64,000 nt of DNA, from NCBI GenBank assembly GCA_041398605.1, contig JAWKUK010000013.1, positions 165,855-229,854 on the forward strand, given 5' to 3'. Of the stretch, positions 9,069 to 17,013 are shown piece by piece (position 1 is the stretch's first letter; each line of letters opens with the position of its first letter). Below the pieces are notes generated by a model that saw only the letters and a program-made list of their open reading frames with translations, did no database searches and was not told the DNA's origin. The position numbers and the translations under genes were made by a program. The stretch comes from JAWKUK01 sp041398605 (GTDB lineage Bacteria > Planctomycetota > UBA1135 > GCA-002686595).

Positions 9069-9102
9069 GAGGCGCGCCGGCTCGGGTGAGCAGGCGCGCC
9101 TC
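9069..9102 (-). terminator. Hairpin just downstream of tRNA-Gly
   Basis: A perfect 10-bp stem (GAGGCGCGCC/GGCGCGCCTC) with a 14-base loop begins 10 bases past the 3' end of the minus-strand tRNA and is followed on that strand by 'GCCGTTTCC'. It is placed to terminate the tRNA transcript, and could also serve the plus-strand transcript from the kinase side. Confidence 0.5.
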
Positions 9103-9112
9103 GGTCGATGAA

Positions 9113-9187
9113 TGGAGCGGCTGAACGGATTTGAACCGTCGACTTCAACCTTGGCAAGGTTGCGCTCTACCACTGAGCTACAGCCGC
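9113..9187 (-). tRNA. tRNA-Gly (anticodon GCC)
   Basis: The minus strand folds as a complete cloverleaf: acceptor GCGGCTG/CAGCCGC, D arm GCTC/GAGC, anticodon stem CAACC/GGTTG with loop TTGCCAA, T arm GACGG-TTCAAAT-CCGTT, and an encoded CCA end (9113-9115). The anticodon GCC reads glycine codons GGC/GGU. It lies between the convergent kinase/small-ORF transcript and the thiD gene. Confidence 0.97.
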
Positions 9188-9266
9188 GTTCGGGAGCGAG
9201 AGAATACCCAAGCCTCGCGGCGGCGCAAGGGGGTCCTTCGACTTTCTTGTGGCGGTCCACCCGCGC

Positions 9267-10034
9267 TCAGGGTGCCGCGGCGTGGATGCGCCCGGCGACA
9301 AATTCTCCGGCGGCGCGGGCCGCGTCCGCGAGCGCGACCCGGCGCCCGAGTCCGCACGCGAGGGCCGTCGCGAAGCGGCAGCCGGAGCCCCGGATCCCTC
9401 CGCCCGGCAGGCGAGGCCGCGCCAGGGCGGTCGGGTCCTCCCCCATGGGTACGACGAGGTCCAGGAGCGGCGACTCGTCGCCGTGCCCGCCTTTGACCAC
9501 GACCGCGCGGGCGCCGAGGCGCAGCAGCATGCGCGCCGCTTCCACGCGGAGCTCCGGGCGCGCGCAGAGCTCGGCGAGGTCGCCGCCGGTCAGCTCAGCG
9601 AGCTCGGGGAGGTTGGGCGTGAGGATCGGCCCGGTGCGCAGCACCAGGCGCCGGAAGAGCGCGACCTCAGCGCTGCCCCAGAAGCGCGTCCCGCTCGAGG
9701 CGGCAATCACGGTATCGATCACGACGGGCAGCTCGAAGCCAGCGCTGCGGGCATGCCCCGCGAGCTGCGCGGCGCCTTCGATCGCGTCGAGGTCGGGCAG
9801 CAACCCGATCTTCAGCGCGTCGATGCCGTCCTCGATCGCGTACCCAGCGTCGAACCACCAGAACGGTCGGGGCTCGACGCGCTGGACGCCGCGCTCGTCT
9901 TGCTCCGTGTCGGCGCTGACGTACTCCTCGACGTCGGCCGCAAAGTGGCGCGCTGCGTCGCGGTCCGCGTCGAGGCCCGCGCCGTGCGACGAGTCGATGC
10001 CACCGATCAACAGGAGCCGGAGCGGCCGAATCAC
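9267..10034 (-). CDS. thiD: Hydroxymethylpyrimidine/phosphomethylpyrimidine kinase (ThiD family)
   Basis: This 255-residue ribokinase-fold protein should phosphorylate HMP/HMP-P for thiamine synthesis. The N-terminal 'GGIDSSHGAGLDAD' (11-24) matches the ThiD substrate loop, the middle has 'TPNLPELAELTG', and the C-terminal 'GSGCRFATALACGLG' (about 216-230) is the anion-hole/catalytic loop, where ThiD usually has GTGC. The usual invariant catalytic Asp/Cys position is held here by 'GSGC'. The start is a GTG whose GTGA overlaps the stop of the DHH gene upstream, so the two are coupled. No other thiamine gene is in the window. Confidence 0.85.
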   Translation of the reverse strand: MIRPLRLLLIGGIDSSHGAGLDADRDAARHFAADVEEYVSADTEQDERGVQRVEPRPFWWFDAGYAIEDGIDALKIGLLPDLDAIEGAAQLAGHARSAGFELPVVIDTVIAASSGTRFWGSAEVALFRRLVLRTGPILTPNLPELAELTGGDLAELCARPELRVEAARMLLRLGARAVVVKGGHGDESPLLDLVVPMGEDPTALARPRLPGGGIRGSGCRFATALACGLGRRVALADAARAAGEFVAGRIHAAAP

Positions 10035-11188
10035 CGGTCGAGCCGTCGCCCCTCGGGGGCGACCGCGTCGTCCCCGTCGCTCGTAGCGATGACCGCGAGC
10101 GCGTTCTTGCGCAGGCGCCGCTCGACCGCGCGGATCGCGCTGTCCGTGTCGGCCTCGAGCGCGAGCCTCCCGCCCGCGATGTGGCCGTGCCCGCCAAACG
10201 CACCGTCTCCGCCGAGCACGCGCTCCATCAAGGGATACGCCTTGCCGAAGGCATAGTCGGTGCGCAGCGACAGGACGTACTCCCCTTCGAACGCGCCGCC
10301 CGCGACGACCCACGAGCAGCCCTTCATGCGCAAGAAGAAGTCCGCCATCTCGGCGACGCTCTCGGGGTTCTCGACGCGCCCGAGCAGCGCGAGCACGAGC
10401 GGCCCGTGCTGCCGCGCGCGATCGAGCGCTCGGCTGACATGGCGGTAGTAGCTGCGCGGCAACGGCGGCTTGTCGATCGCTGCGACCTGCTTGCGGTCGG
10501 CGCTCTTCAAGCAAGCGACGTAGGCCTCCTCGTCGAGCGCGTGCGCATTGCGCGACAAGTCGGCGGTGTCGTAGCGGATGCCGCAGAAGAGCGCCGACGC
10601 CGTGCGCGAGTCGAGCGGGACCTCCATGTCGCGCAAGTACTCGTAGAGGATCGAGCTCGTCGCGCCGAGGTCGATGCGCACGTCGACGTGCGGAATGGCC
10701 AGCGCTGCGCTCTCGCCGCTCTGAGGCGACTTGTGGTGGTCGAAGACCGCGATCACGGGCAACTCAGACGGCAACACCGTGTGCCGGAACGCCGGCTGGG
10801 TGTCGACGAGCAAGACCCCGCAGAAGCGCGCGGGATCGATCTCGTCGTACTCCTCGAGGTCGAGGTCGAGCGTGCGCAGCAGCGCGAGGTTCTCGGCGCG
10901 GTGCACGCGGCCGTGGGTCGCGACGATGCAGCGGAACGCGAAGCCCTTCTCGATCAAACGGCGCAGGCCTTCGCACGCGCCGAGCGCGTCGGGGTCGGGG
11001 CCGCGGTGCGTGAGCACGAGGAACGTGCCGGACGCGTCCGTCGCACAGCCCTCCGCGGCGGCGCGCAGCACGCGGCCGAGGTGCTCGACGGGGGGCAGCC
11101 CTCGGAACGGCCGTTCGGCGGCCGGCTCGGGAGCGCGCGTGGCCTCGGTGGGCCGGTCCGACGTCGTCGGAATCGCTGGCTCGGTCAT
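10031..11188 (-). CDS. DHH-family phosphoesterase (nanoRNase/pAp phosphatase-like)
   Basis: The 385-residue protein carries DHH/DHHA1 metal-binding motifs: 'HRGPDPDALGA' with D65 and D67, 'LLVDTQP' with D129, and the DHH triad at 150-152 ('VFDHHKS'). The C-terminal DHHA1 region includes 'GGHGHIAGGRL'. Relatives hydrolyse short oligoribonucleotides or 3'-phosphoadenosine 5'-phosphate. The first 30 residues are Pro/Ala/Thr-rich and may be disordered. It overlaps thiD by four bases. The nanoRNase versus exchange-of-cyclic-dinucleotide role cannot be decided from sequence. Confidence 0.88.
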   Translation of the reverse strand: MTEPAIPTTSDRPTEATRAPEPAAERPFRGLPPVEHLGRVLRAAAEGCATDASGTFLVLTHRGPDPDALGACEGLRRLIEKGFAFRCIVATHGRVHRAENLALLRTLDLDLEEYDEIDPARFCGVLLVDTQPAFRHTVLPSELPVIAVFDHHKSPQSGESAALAIPHVDVRIDLGATSSILYEYLRDMEVPLDSRTASALFCGIRYDTADLSRNAHALDEEAYVACLKSADRKQVAAIDKPPLPRSYYRHVSRALDRARQHGPLVLALLGRVENPESVAEMADFFLRMKGCSWVVAGGAFEGEYVLSLRTDYAFGKAYPLMERVLGGDGAFGGHGHIAGGRLALEADTDSAIRAVERRLRKNALAVIATSDGDDAVAPEGRRLDR

Positions 11189-11302
11189 AGTCGACGCGCC
11201 GACGGTGCGGCGCGAGCGCGTAGTATCGACCGAAGGACCACCCTGGCTCCAGGGGTCGACCCGCCACAACGCGCCTAAAACCCTGTCCCCGAAGGGTTTA
11301 GA

Positions 11303-12229
11303 TCAGAATCCAACGCCCAGCAAGTAACTGACGGAGGCCAGGACCTCAGCCCGTCCATGGTGCGGGTGGACGTCGACCGAGCGCAGGGTGGTCGTGGCGC
11401 AGTACTCCGCAACCACGCGGAAGTCGATCTCGCCTAGGCCGGGCGGCAGCCCAGACTCATCCTCCGTCCAATCGGTGAGGTGGACACCGAACATCTTCGA
11501 GGCGTAGGTGTCGAGCCACTGCCCCTGGCTGATCAGCCCGCGGGATTCGCGGGCGTGGCACCGCGCCGTGCTGTGCCAATAGCCGACCATGGGGTCCGCG
11601 AGGTCATCGAGCACCCACCCGAGGGACGTGTAGCCCAAGAGGTCATCGAGCTTCTCGCCAGGCTCGATCGCGATGCGGGTCTCGGGGAACTCCTTGCGCA
11701 GCGTGTGCAACGCGCGGCACAGGTGCTCGATCTGCTTCTGGCCGCGCGCCTGGAGCTTCTCGACGAACTTGCGTAGCTCCTCGTGGAACTCCTCGCGGTC
11801 GTCGGGCGCCACCTTCATCCCGCGCTCCAGGAGGGCAGCCGCCCGCGTCCGCAGCTTGCCGTCTTCGACGGAATTCCCGCGCACGATGACCGTGTTGGCG
11901 CCGAGCGCGTGGGCCAATCGGATGTGCCGTCGGACGCTGTTGAGGGCCATCTCCCGGTTGTCCGGGTCGGCGCTGCCGAGCTTGGTGCCGGACATGTCCG
12001 GCGCCAGCGGCTTCAACGCCCCGACGACGACCGCGTCGACGGTGATCCCCGTCTCGCGCGACGCGTCCTCCATGTTCGTGAGGTCCGACGGGGTCGCCGA
12101 GAGGCCGAGCTCGAGGGCCCGAAAGCCCATCGCGACCGCAGAGAACGCCTGGTCCTCCACCTTGCGCAGCCTGGGGCCGAAGCAAGAGGTCGAGAGGATG
12201 AACGGATTCGGGATGCCCGGTTGGGTCAC
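11303..12229 (-). CDS. Sugar phosphate isomerase/epimerase-like TIM-barrel protein
   Basis: The 308-residue protein looks like an AP-endonuclease-2/xylose-isomerase-type TIM barrel: 'GFRALELGL' early, 'GANTVIVRGNS' mid-protein, 'RIAIEPGEKLDDLLG' with a candidate metal-binding Glu, 'YWHSTARCHARES', and 'MFGVHLTDW'. The substrate is unknown. The GTG at 12229 was chosen because homology-like sequence begins there ('TQPGIPNPFILS'); upstream in frame is low-complexity. A 7-bp hairpin lies 24 bases before it. The same strand carries the DHH-thiD pair 114 bases downstream. Confidence 0.72.
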   Translation of the reverse strand: MTQPGIPNPFILSTSCFGPRLRKVEDQAFSAVAMGFRALELGLSATPSDLTNMEDASRETGITVDAVVVGALKPLAPDMSGTKLGSADPDNREMALNSVRRHIRLAHALGANTVIVRGNSVEDGKLRTRAAALLERGMKVAPDDREEFHEELRKFVEKLQARGQKQIEHLCRALHTLRKEFPETRIAIEPGEKLDDLLGYTSLGWVLDDLADPMVGYWHSTARCHARESRGLISQGQWLDTYASKMFGVHLTDWTEDESGLPPGLGEIDFRVVAEYCATTTLRSVDVHPHHGRAEVLASVSYLLGVGF

Positions 12230-12669
12230 GGCGAGTTCTTCGGGGGTTGGGTGCCCGCCAAAAAGAGGCGGGCCGACGAAACCTACCTCGCCTAGGCACC
12301 TCGGGCGACCTGCCGCAGCAGGCGCGCCCACGGCGTCGCGGGGCGGGACTTGCCCAGCGGAGTCGCATGGCGGCGGGCGCCCGCGCGCCCCTAGGTTGTC
12401 TCCTTCGGAGCGCCGAGGGGCGGCAGACTGCCGCGCGAACGCCCGCAGGTCAATCGAGATCGCCGGTACCGCCGCGCGGACACCATGCAAAGCGAGACAC
12501 TCGCCCTCCCGATCCGCCCCCGTTGGCCCCCCTTTGGGCCCAAGCGCGCCCGCGCCGAGCACAGCTCGGGGCACGCGAACGGCCCTGCATCCGCGGCCGC
12601 GTCAGGCAAAACGCCGCAGCCCGCGGGCCTCACTCCGAGCGCCGCCCGTGATGGGAGACCGGTGCCGCG
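12230..12669. other. 440-base intergenic region between the isomerase-like gene and purB
   Basis: No convincing gene was seen on either strand. It holds a perfect 7-bp hairpin GCCCGCC/GGCGGGC at 12253-12273 with an A-rich loop (U-rich in the minus transcript), in the leader of the downstream isomerase-like gene. The rest is GC-rich and should contain the promoter of that gene and the 3' end of the purB transcript. Confidence 0.5.
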
Positions 12670-14100
12670 TCAGACGCGCACGTCTCCCGCGAGCGCAACC
12701 GCGGCGGGGTGGCGAGCGAGGAGCCCGTCGACCTCCTCCATGAGGAACTCCTCGACCTGCTCGGGGGCGCGGCCGACGTAGCGGCGGCCGTCCAGGAGCT
12801 CGTCGAGGCGCGCCGCGACCACGGCAAACGCGGGGTCCGCGGCGAGGCGCGCGCGCAGGTCATTCGGGCGGCCCTCCTTCATCTCGCGCGCCGCCGCGTG
12901 GCTGTGGACGCGGATCTGCTCGTGCAGGTCCTGGCGGTCGCCGCCGGCGCGCACGGCCTCCATCATCAGGTGCTCCGACGCGAGGAACGGCAGCTCCTCG
13001 TCGAGGTTGACCTTGATGATGGCGGGGTTCACGACCAGCCCGCCCGTGACGTCGATGTAGAGGTTGAGCACGGAGTCGGTCGCGAGGAAGGCCTCGGCGA
13101 GCACGAGGCGACGGTTCGCCGAGTCGTCGAGCGTGCGCTCGAGCCACTGGTTGGCGGCGGTATGCGCCGTGTTGCCCAGGAGCTCGATGACAAAGCGCCC
13201 GAGCGCGCACATGCGCTCGGAGCGCATCGGGTTGCGCTTCCACGGCATCGCGGACGAGCCGATTTGCTTGGCACCGAACGGCTCCTCGACCTCGCGCCGG
13301 TGCGCCAGGAGGCGCAGGTCCGTCGCGAACTTGTGCGCCGACTGCGCGATCGAGGACAGCACCTGGAGCACCCTGAAGTCGAGCTTGCGCGGGTAGGTCT
13401 GCCCGGTGACGCCAAAGGCGCGCTCGAAGCCCATCTTCGCGGTGACACGTCGGTCGAGCTCGCGCACCTTCGCGTGGTCGCCGTCGAAGAGCTCCAGGAA
13501 CGACGCCTGTGTCCCCGTCGTGCCTTTCACGCCGCGGAAGCGCACCGCGGCGAGCGCGTGCTCGAGGTCGTCGAGGTCGTGCACCAGGTCCTGGATCCAC
13601 AGCGTCGCGCGCTTGCCTACGGTCGTCGCCTGCGCCGGCTGGAAGTGCGTGAAGCCCAACGTCGGCAGCGCCTTCCACTCCCGCGCGAAGCGACTGAGCC
13701 GCGCGATCACGGCGATGACCTGGTCACGCAAGAGGGTGAGGCCTTCGCGCAGGATGATCAGGTCCGTGTTGTCGCCGACGTAGCACGAGGTCGCGCCGAG
13801 GTGCACGATCGGGCGCGCCGTCGGGCACACATCGCCCCACGCATGCACATGCGCCATGACGTCGTGTCGCAGCTCACGCTCGTAGCGCTCCGCGGCCGCG
13901 AGGTCCAGGTCGTCGACGTGAGCGCGCAGCTCGTCGAGCTGCGCGTCGGTGATCGGCAGCCCGAGCTCCTGTTCGGCCTCGGCGAGCGCGATCCAGAGCC
14001 GGCGCCAGGTCGTGAACTTCTTGCGGTCGGAGAAGAGCTCGCGCATCGCCACGGAGGCGTAGCGCGAGCCGAGCGGAGAGCGGTACTGGGCGTCGGACAT
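12670..14100 (-). CDS. purB: Adenylosuccinate lyase
   Basis: The 476-residue fumarase/aspartase-superfamily enzyme cleaves SAICAR and adenylosuccinate in purine synthesis. The superfamily signature 'GSSAMPWKRNPMRSE' is at 281-295, the conserved 'TSCYVGDN' at 104-111, and the catalytic-His region 'GFTHFQPAQ' at 149-157 (H152). It is slightly longer than the 456-residue E. coli enzyme and resembles the longer eukaryote-like type. The ATG at 14100 is preceded in frame only by low-complexity sequence. It is divergent from the RNase HI gene with 96 bases between starts. Confidence 0.95.
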   Translation of the reverse strand: MSDAQYRSPLGSRYASVAMRELFSDRKKFTTWRRLWIALAEAEQELGLPITDAQLDELRAHVDDLDLAAAERYERELRHDVMAHVHAWGDVCPTARPIVHLGATSCYVGDNTDLIILREGLTLLRDQVIAVIARLSRFAREWKALPTLGFTHFQPAQATTVGKRATLWIQDLVHDLDDLEHALAAVRFRGVKGTTGTQASFLELFDGDHAKVRELDRRVTAKMGFERAFGVTGQTYPRKLDFRVLQVLSSIAQSAHKFATDLRLLAHRREVEEPFGAKQIGSSAMPWKRNPMRSERMCALGRFVIELLGNTAHTAANQWLERTLDDSANRRLVLAEAFLATDSVLNLYIDVTGGLVVNPAIIKVNLDEELPFLASEHLMMEAVRAGGDRQDLHEQIRVHSHAAAREMKEGRPNDLRARLAADPAFAVVAARLDELLDGRRYVGRAPEQVEEFLMEEVDGLLARHPAAVALAGDVRV

Positions 14101-14196
14101 CTCGGCGTCTCGTGTGCGCGGCGGCGAAGAATTGGAGGGCGAAGAGTGTACGACGCGCGCGTGACCTCTGCGCGTCGCGGCGCGTATGCTCGCGCC

Positions 14197-14898
14197 ATGC
14201 CCTCGTTCAGCTGCCACGTCTGCGGGTCCACGTTCCAGGTGCCTGAGAAGGTGCTCGCAAAGTACCCCGGCTGGAAGCCAAAGGCCTGTCGGGTGCACCG
14301 CGACGCCAAAGGGAAGGGCGGCGGCGCGGGCGCGTCGGCCCAGGGGGCCCCTGGGGCCCAGCCCGGCCTGATCCGCGCGCGGGCTGCCCGGCCTCGCCCC
14401 GCGGCGCCGGCGGCGGCTGTGGCGAGCGGCACACGCGCCGCGACCATGCACGGCCACTCGCCGGAGTCCGGCGTCTTCACGGACGGCAGCGCGAGCCCCA
14501 ACCCGGGGCCGGGCGGCTGGGGGCTCGTGTGGGTGAAGGACGGCCAGGTCCTCGCCGAACAGAAGGGCCATGACCCCGCGACGACCAACAACCGGATGGA
14601 GCTCACGGCGCTGATCGCGGCCTACGAGCTCTTGCCGGAGGACGCGGCGGTCACCGTCTACTCGGACAGCCGCTTGTGCGTCGACACGATCACGAAGTGG
14701 GCGCCGAACTGGGAGAAGAAGGGCTGGCGGAAGCCGAACGGCGAGATCAAGAACCTCGAGCTCGTGCAGCGCCTCTTCGCCCTCGCCCGCGCCCACCCGA
14801 ACGTCCGCCTCGAGTGGATCGCGGCGCACGTCGGCCACCGCTGGAACGAGCACGCGGACGGCCTCGCGACCGCGTGGATGAAGGACCGTCGCCGCTGA
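14197..14898 (+). CDS. rnhA: RNase HI with an N-terminal zinc-finger-like extension
   Basis: The 233-residue protein has an RNase HI domain from about residue 90. Catalytic residues visible are D96 ('FTDGSASPNPG'), E135 ('NRMELTAL'), D157 ('VYSDSRL') and D221 in 'HRWNEHADGLA'. The first 35 residues have C6-x2-C9 and C31-x2-H34, a plausible single zinc-binding knuckle, joined to the catalytic domain by an Ala/Pro/Gly-rich linker (about 40-85). Standard bacterial RNase HI lacks this extension, so it may add nucleic-acid or protein binding. ATG at 14197; converges with the Mrp operon. Confidence 0.92.
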   Translation: MPSFSCHVCGSTFQVPEKVLAKYPGWKPKACRVHRDAKGKGGGAGASAQGAPGAQPGLIRARAARPRPAAPAAAVASGTRAATMHGHSPESGVFTDGSASPNPGPGGWGLVWVKDGQVLAEQKGHDPATTNNRMELTALIAAYELLPEDAAVTVYSDSRLCVDTITKWAPNWEKKGWRKPNGEIKNLELVQRLFALARAHPNVRLEWIAAHVGHRWNEHADGLATAWMKDRRR

Positions 14899-14941
14899 CC
14901 GATGCGCGCTCGCGCGTGCTCGACGTCGCCGTCCGCCTGCG

Positions 14942-16636
14942 TCACTGCACGTAGTAGAGCAGCAGATACGACACGAGCAGGACCGCGACGCCGAGCATCA
15001 TGGCGCCCGTCGGCCAGGTCTTCGACAGCACCCCGTACGGGCCGCGGTGGCGACGCAGCTGGCGATCGACTTTGGCCACCCACGCCTGCGCATTGCGCGA
15101 CCCTTGGTCGAGCAGGCGGCGGCCACCACTAGACAGTTGGCCCCAAGCGCGCGAGCCGAGCCGGCGCACGAACCAGTCACTGTCGAGGTTCGTAGAGTGC
15201 AGCTCTGGCGGGTAGAGCCCGCTGCGCTGGAGCCAAGTGAAGGCCAGCGCGCTAAAGAGGAGCAGCTGGACCTGCGTGACCACGTGCGCCACGTCGTACG
15301 GGTTGTAGTCCGTTTCGAACGGCAGCAGCCCGTAGAGCAGCTGCGGGAAGCACCCGATCAAGACGCAGAGGATGGCGGACGTCGCCATCGCCAAGAGCTG
15401 GCTCGTCGGCGGGTCCTCGGCCTTGATCTTTGCATCGTGGCCGTAGAACGCAAAGAACGGGATCTTGATGCCCGCGTGGTGGAACACGCCCGCGGCGGCA
15501 AAGAGCAGGATGAACCAGACCCAGTAGAGGTGGTTCTCGGCCGCCGCCGACATGATCATCGACTTCGAAACGAACCCGCTAAACAAAGGGAACGCCGAGA
15601 TCGAGGCGGCCCCCACCATGCAGAACTTCGCGGTCCAGGGCATCGACTTGGCGAGCCCGCCCAAGTCGGAGGCGTGGATCCGCCCCGTCTGCTGCAAGAC
15701 CACGCCCATCGTCATGAAGAGCAGGCCCTTGAAGATCACGTCGTTGAACGCGTGCGCGACGGCCCCGTTGATCCCGAGCGGCGTGCCGATGCCGATCCCG
15801 ACCAACATGAAGCCGATCTGGTTGATCATGCTGTAGCCGAGCACACGCCGCATGTCGTTCTCGATCACCGCGTAGAAGATCGGGAACGCCGCCATGACGG
15901 CGCCGATCACGATGAGCTCTTGGGTGCCCGGGAACATGCGGGCCATGCCGTAGACGGCGGCCTTGGTCGTGAACGAGCTGAGCCAGACGGCGCCGGTCGG
16001 CGTCGCTTCGGGGTAGCCGTCGATCAGCCAGTTGTGCAGGAACGGAAAGCAGGCCTTCGTCCCTATACCGAGGAAGATCAGCCAGCCGCCAGGCGCGTCG
16101 AGGCCGATCTCGGTGATCGCGATCGACTTGGTCCCCGCATAGTAGGCGCCGATCCCCGCCAGCAGGATGAGGCCCGAGATGACCTGCCACAGGAGATAGC
16201 GCATCCCCGCCTTCCAGGAGCGCGCAGACTGCTGCCCCCAGATCAGATAGACGGACGACACGGCCATGACCTCCCAGAAGAGGAACAGCGTGATCATGTC
16301 CCCCGCGCCGACCGCGCCGATCGCGGCGCCAGCGTAGAGGAGGCAAGCGACGTCCTGACCGGGCCGGTCGATGTGGAGCGAGAACAGCCCCCCGATGAAG
16401 GCCGCGATATGGAAGAGGACCCCGAACAGGAACGTCAGCCGGTCCGCCTTGTAGAGGACGAGCTCGAAGTCGAGCAACGGCGCGGTGATCACCGCATCCG
16501 CAGACATGTTCCAAAGGTGCAGGAGGCCCACGAGCGGGACCGCCAGCATGATCGTGGGCCGGGTCTCACGGCGGGCGACCGCCATGAACAGCGCGCCCAG
16601 CATGAAGATGAAGAACGGCGGGATGCTGCTGACCAT
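14942..16636 (-). CDS. Mrp-type antiporter subunit D-like (third D paralogue)
   Basis: The 564-residue polytopic protein belongs to the NuoL/M/N-MrpA/D superfamily of proton/cation translocating subunits. Key charged residues are visible: the TM5 glutamate in 'LFLFWEVMAVSS' and the TM7 lysine in 'GIGTKACFPFLHNWL', followed by 'PEATPTGAVWLSSFTTKA'. It has an extra C-terminal tail of about 100 residues with a basic stretch and a last membrane helix, beyond a standard D subunit. It is last in the operon and overlaps the small-protein gene by ATGA. The missing MrpA function could be supplied by this subunit (inference). Confidence 0.88.
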   Translation of the reverse strand: MVSSIPPFFIFMLGALFMAVARRETRPTIMLAVPLVGLLHLWNMSADAVITAPLLDFELVLYKADRLTFLFGVLFHIAAFIGGLFSLHIDRPGQDVACLLYAGAAIGAVGAGDMITLFLFWEVMAVSSVYLIWGQQSARSWKAGMRYLLWQVISGLILLAGIGAYYAGTKSIAITEIGLDAPGGWLIFLGIGTKACFPFLHNWLIDGYPEATPTGAVWLSSFTTKAAVYGMARMFPGTQELIVIGAVMAAFPIFYAVIENDMRRVLGYSMINQIGFMLVGIGIGTPLGINGAVAHAFNDVIFKGLLFMTMGVVLQQTGRIHASDLGGLAKSMPWTAKFCMVGAASISAFPLFSGFVSKSMIMSAAAENHLYWVWFILLFAAAGVFHHAGIKIPFFAFYGHDAKIKAEDPPTSQLLAMATSAILCVLIGCFPQLLYGLLPFETDYNPYDVAHVVTQVQLLLFSALAFTWLQRSGLYPPELHSTNLDSDWFVRRLGSRAWGQLSSGGRRLLDQGSRNAQAWVAKVDRQLRRHRGPYGVLSKTWPTGAMMLGVAVLLVSYLLLYYVQ

Positions 16637-17013
16637 CAGTGCTCCTCTCCGGAGGGCTCCACTGGCGCCGGCGACACGCGCGCGGCACGTTCGTAGTAGT
16701 CCTCGTCACGCATGACGACTTTGCGCATCTCCTTGGCGACGAGGACCAGCAGGACGCAGCCAGCGAAGCCATACACGGCGTAGAAGCCAGGGATGCCCTC
16801 TCCGGGGGGATGTTCGCCCGCTCCGTGCCCGCCCCGATCGATGACAAAATCGAGCGCGAAGAACAGCAAACAGAGCGCGCCGAAGACCCGCAGCAGCCTG
16901 GCCACGGCCGGTGACAGTGGCCCCGTGAAGTCGTGCACGTCGTGCTCGACTCGAGGCGCCTCCTCGGCGCCGTCGGCGTCCGCGGCAGCGTCAATTCGAT
17001 CGGGTCCGCTCAT
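16636..17013 (-). CDS. Small two-helix membrane protein of the Mrp operon
   Basis: The 125-residue protein has an acidic N-terminus (about 1-35) and two predicted membrane helices ('VFGALCLLFFALDFVI' and 'YAVYGFAGCVLLVLVA') separated by a Gly/His-rich loop. It ends in a charged tail beginning 'KEMRKVVMRDEDYYE'. It is not one of the canonical Mrp A-G subunits. Its ATGA overlaps with both neighbouring D-like genes show tight translational coupling, so it is probably an accessory subunit of the same complex. No function can be assigned. Confidence 0.75.
   Translation of the reverse strand: MSGPDRIDAAADADGAEEAPRVEHDVHDFTGPLSPAVARLLRVFGALCLLFFALDFVIDRGGHGAGEHPPGEGIPGFYAVYGFAGCVLLVLVAKEMRKVVMRDEDYYERAARVSPAPVEPSGEEH

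Noticed and set aside
9113..9187. tRNA end as an integration site
   Set aside because: No integrase, direct repeat of the tRNA end or foreign-looking genes lie nearby.
12709..14196. Plus-strand open frame through the purB region, continuous with RNase HI
   Set aside because: Only the part from 14197 has the RNase H and zinc-knuckle signatures; the rest is antisense to adenylosuccinate lyase.
15047..16696. 549-codon plus-strand frame across the last Mrp gene
   Set aside because: It is Arg/Asp/His-rich without any domain and opposite a well-defined membrane protein.
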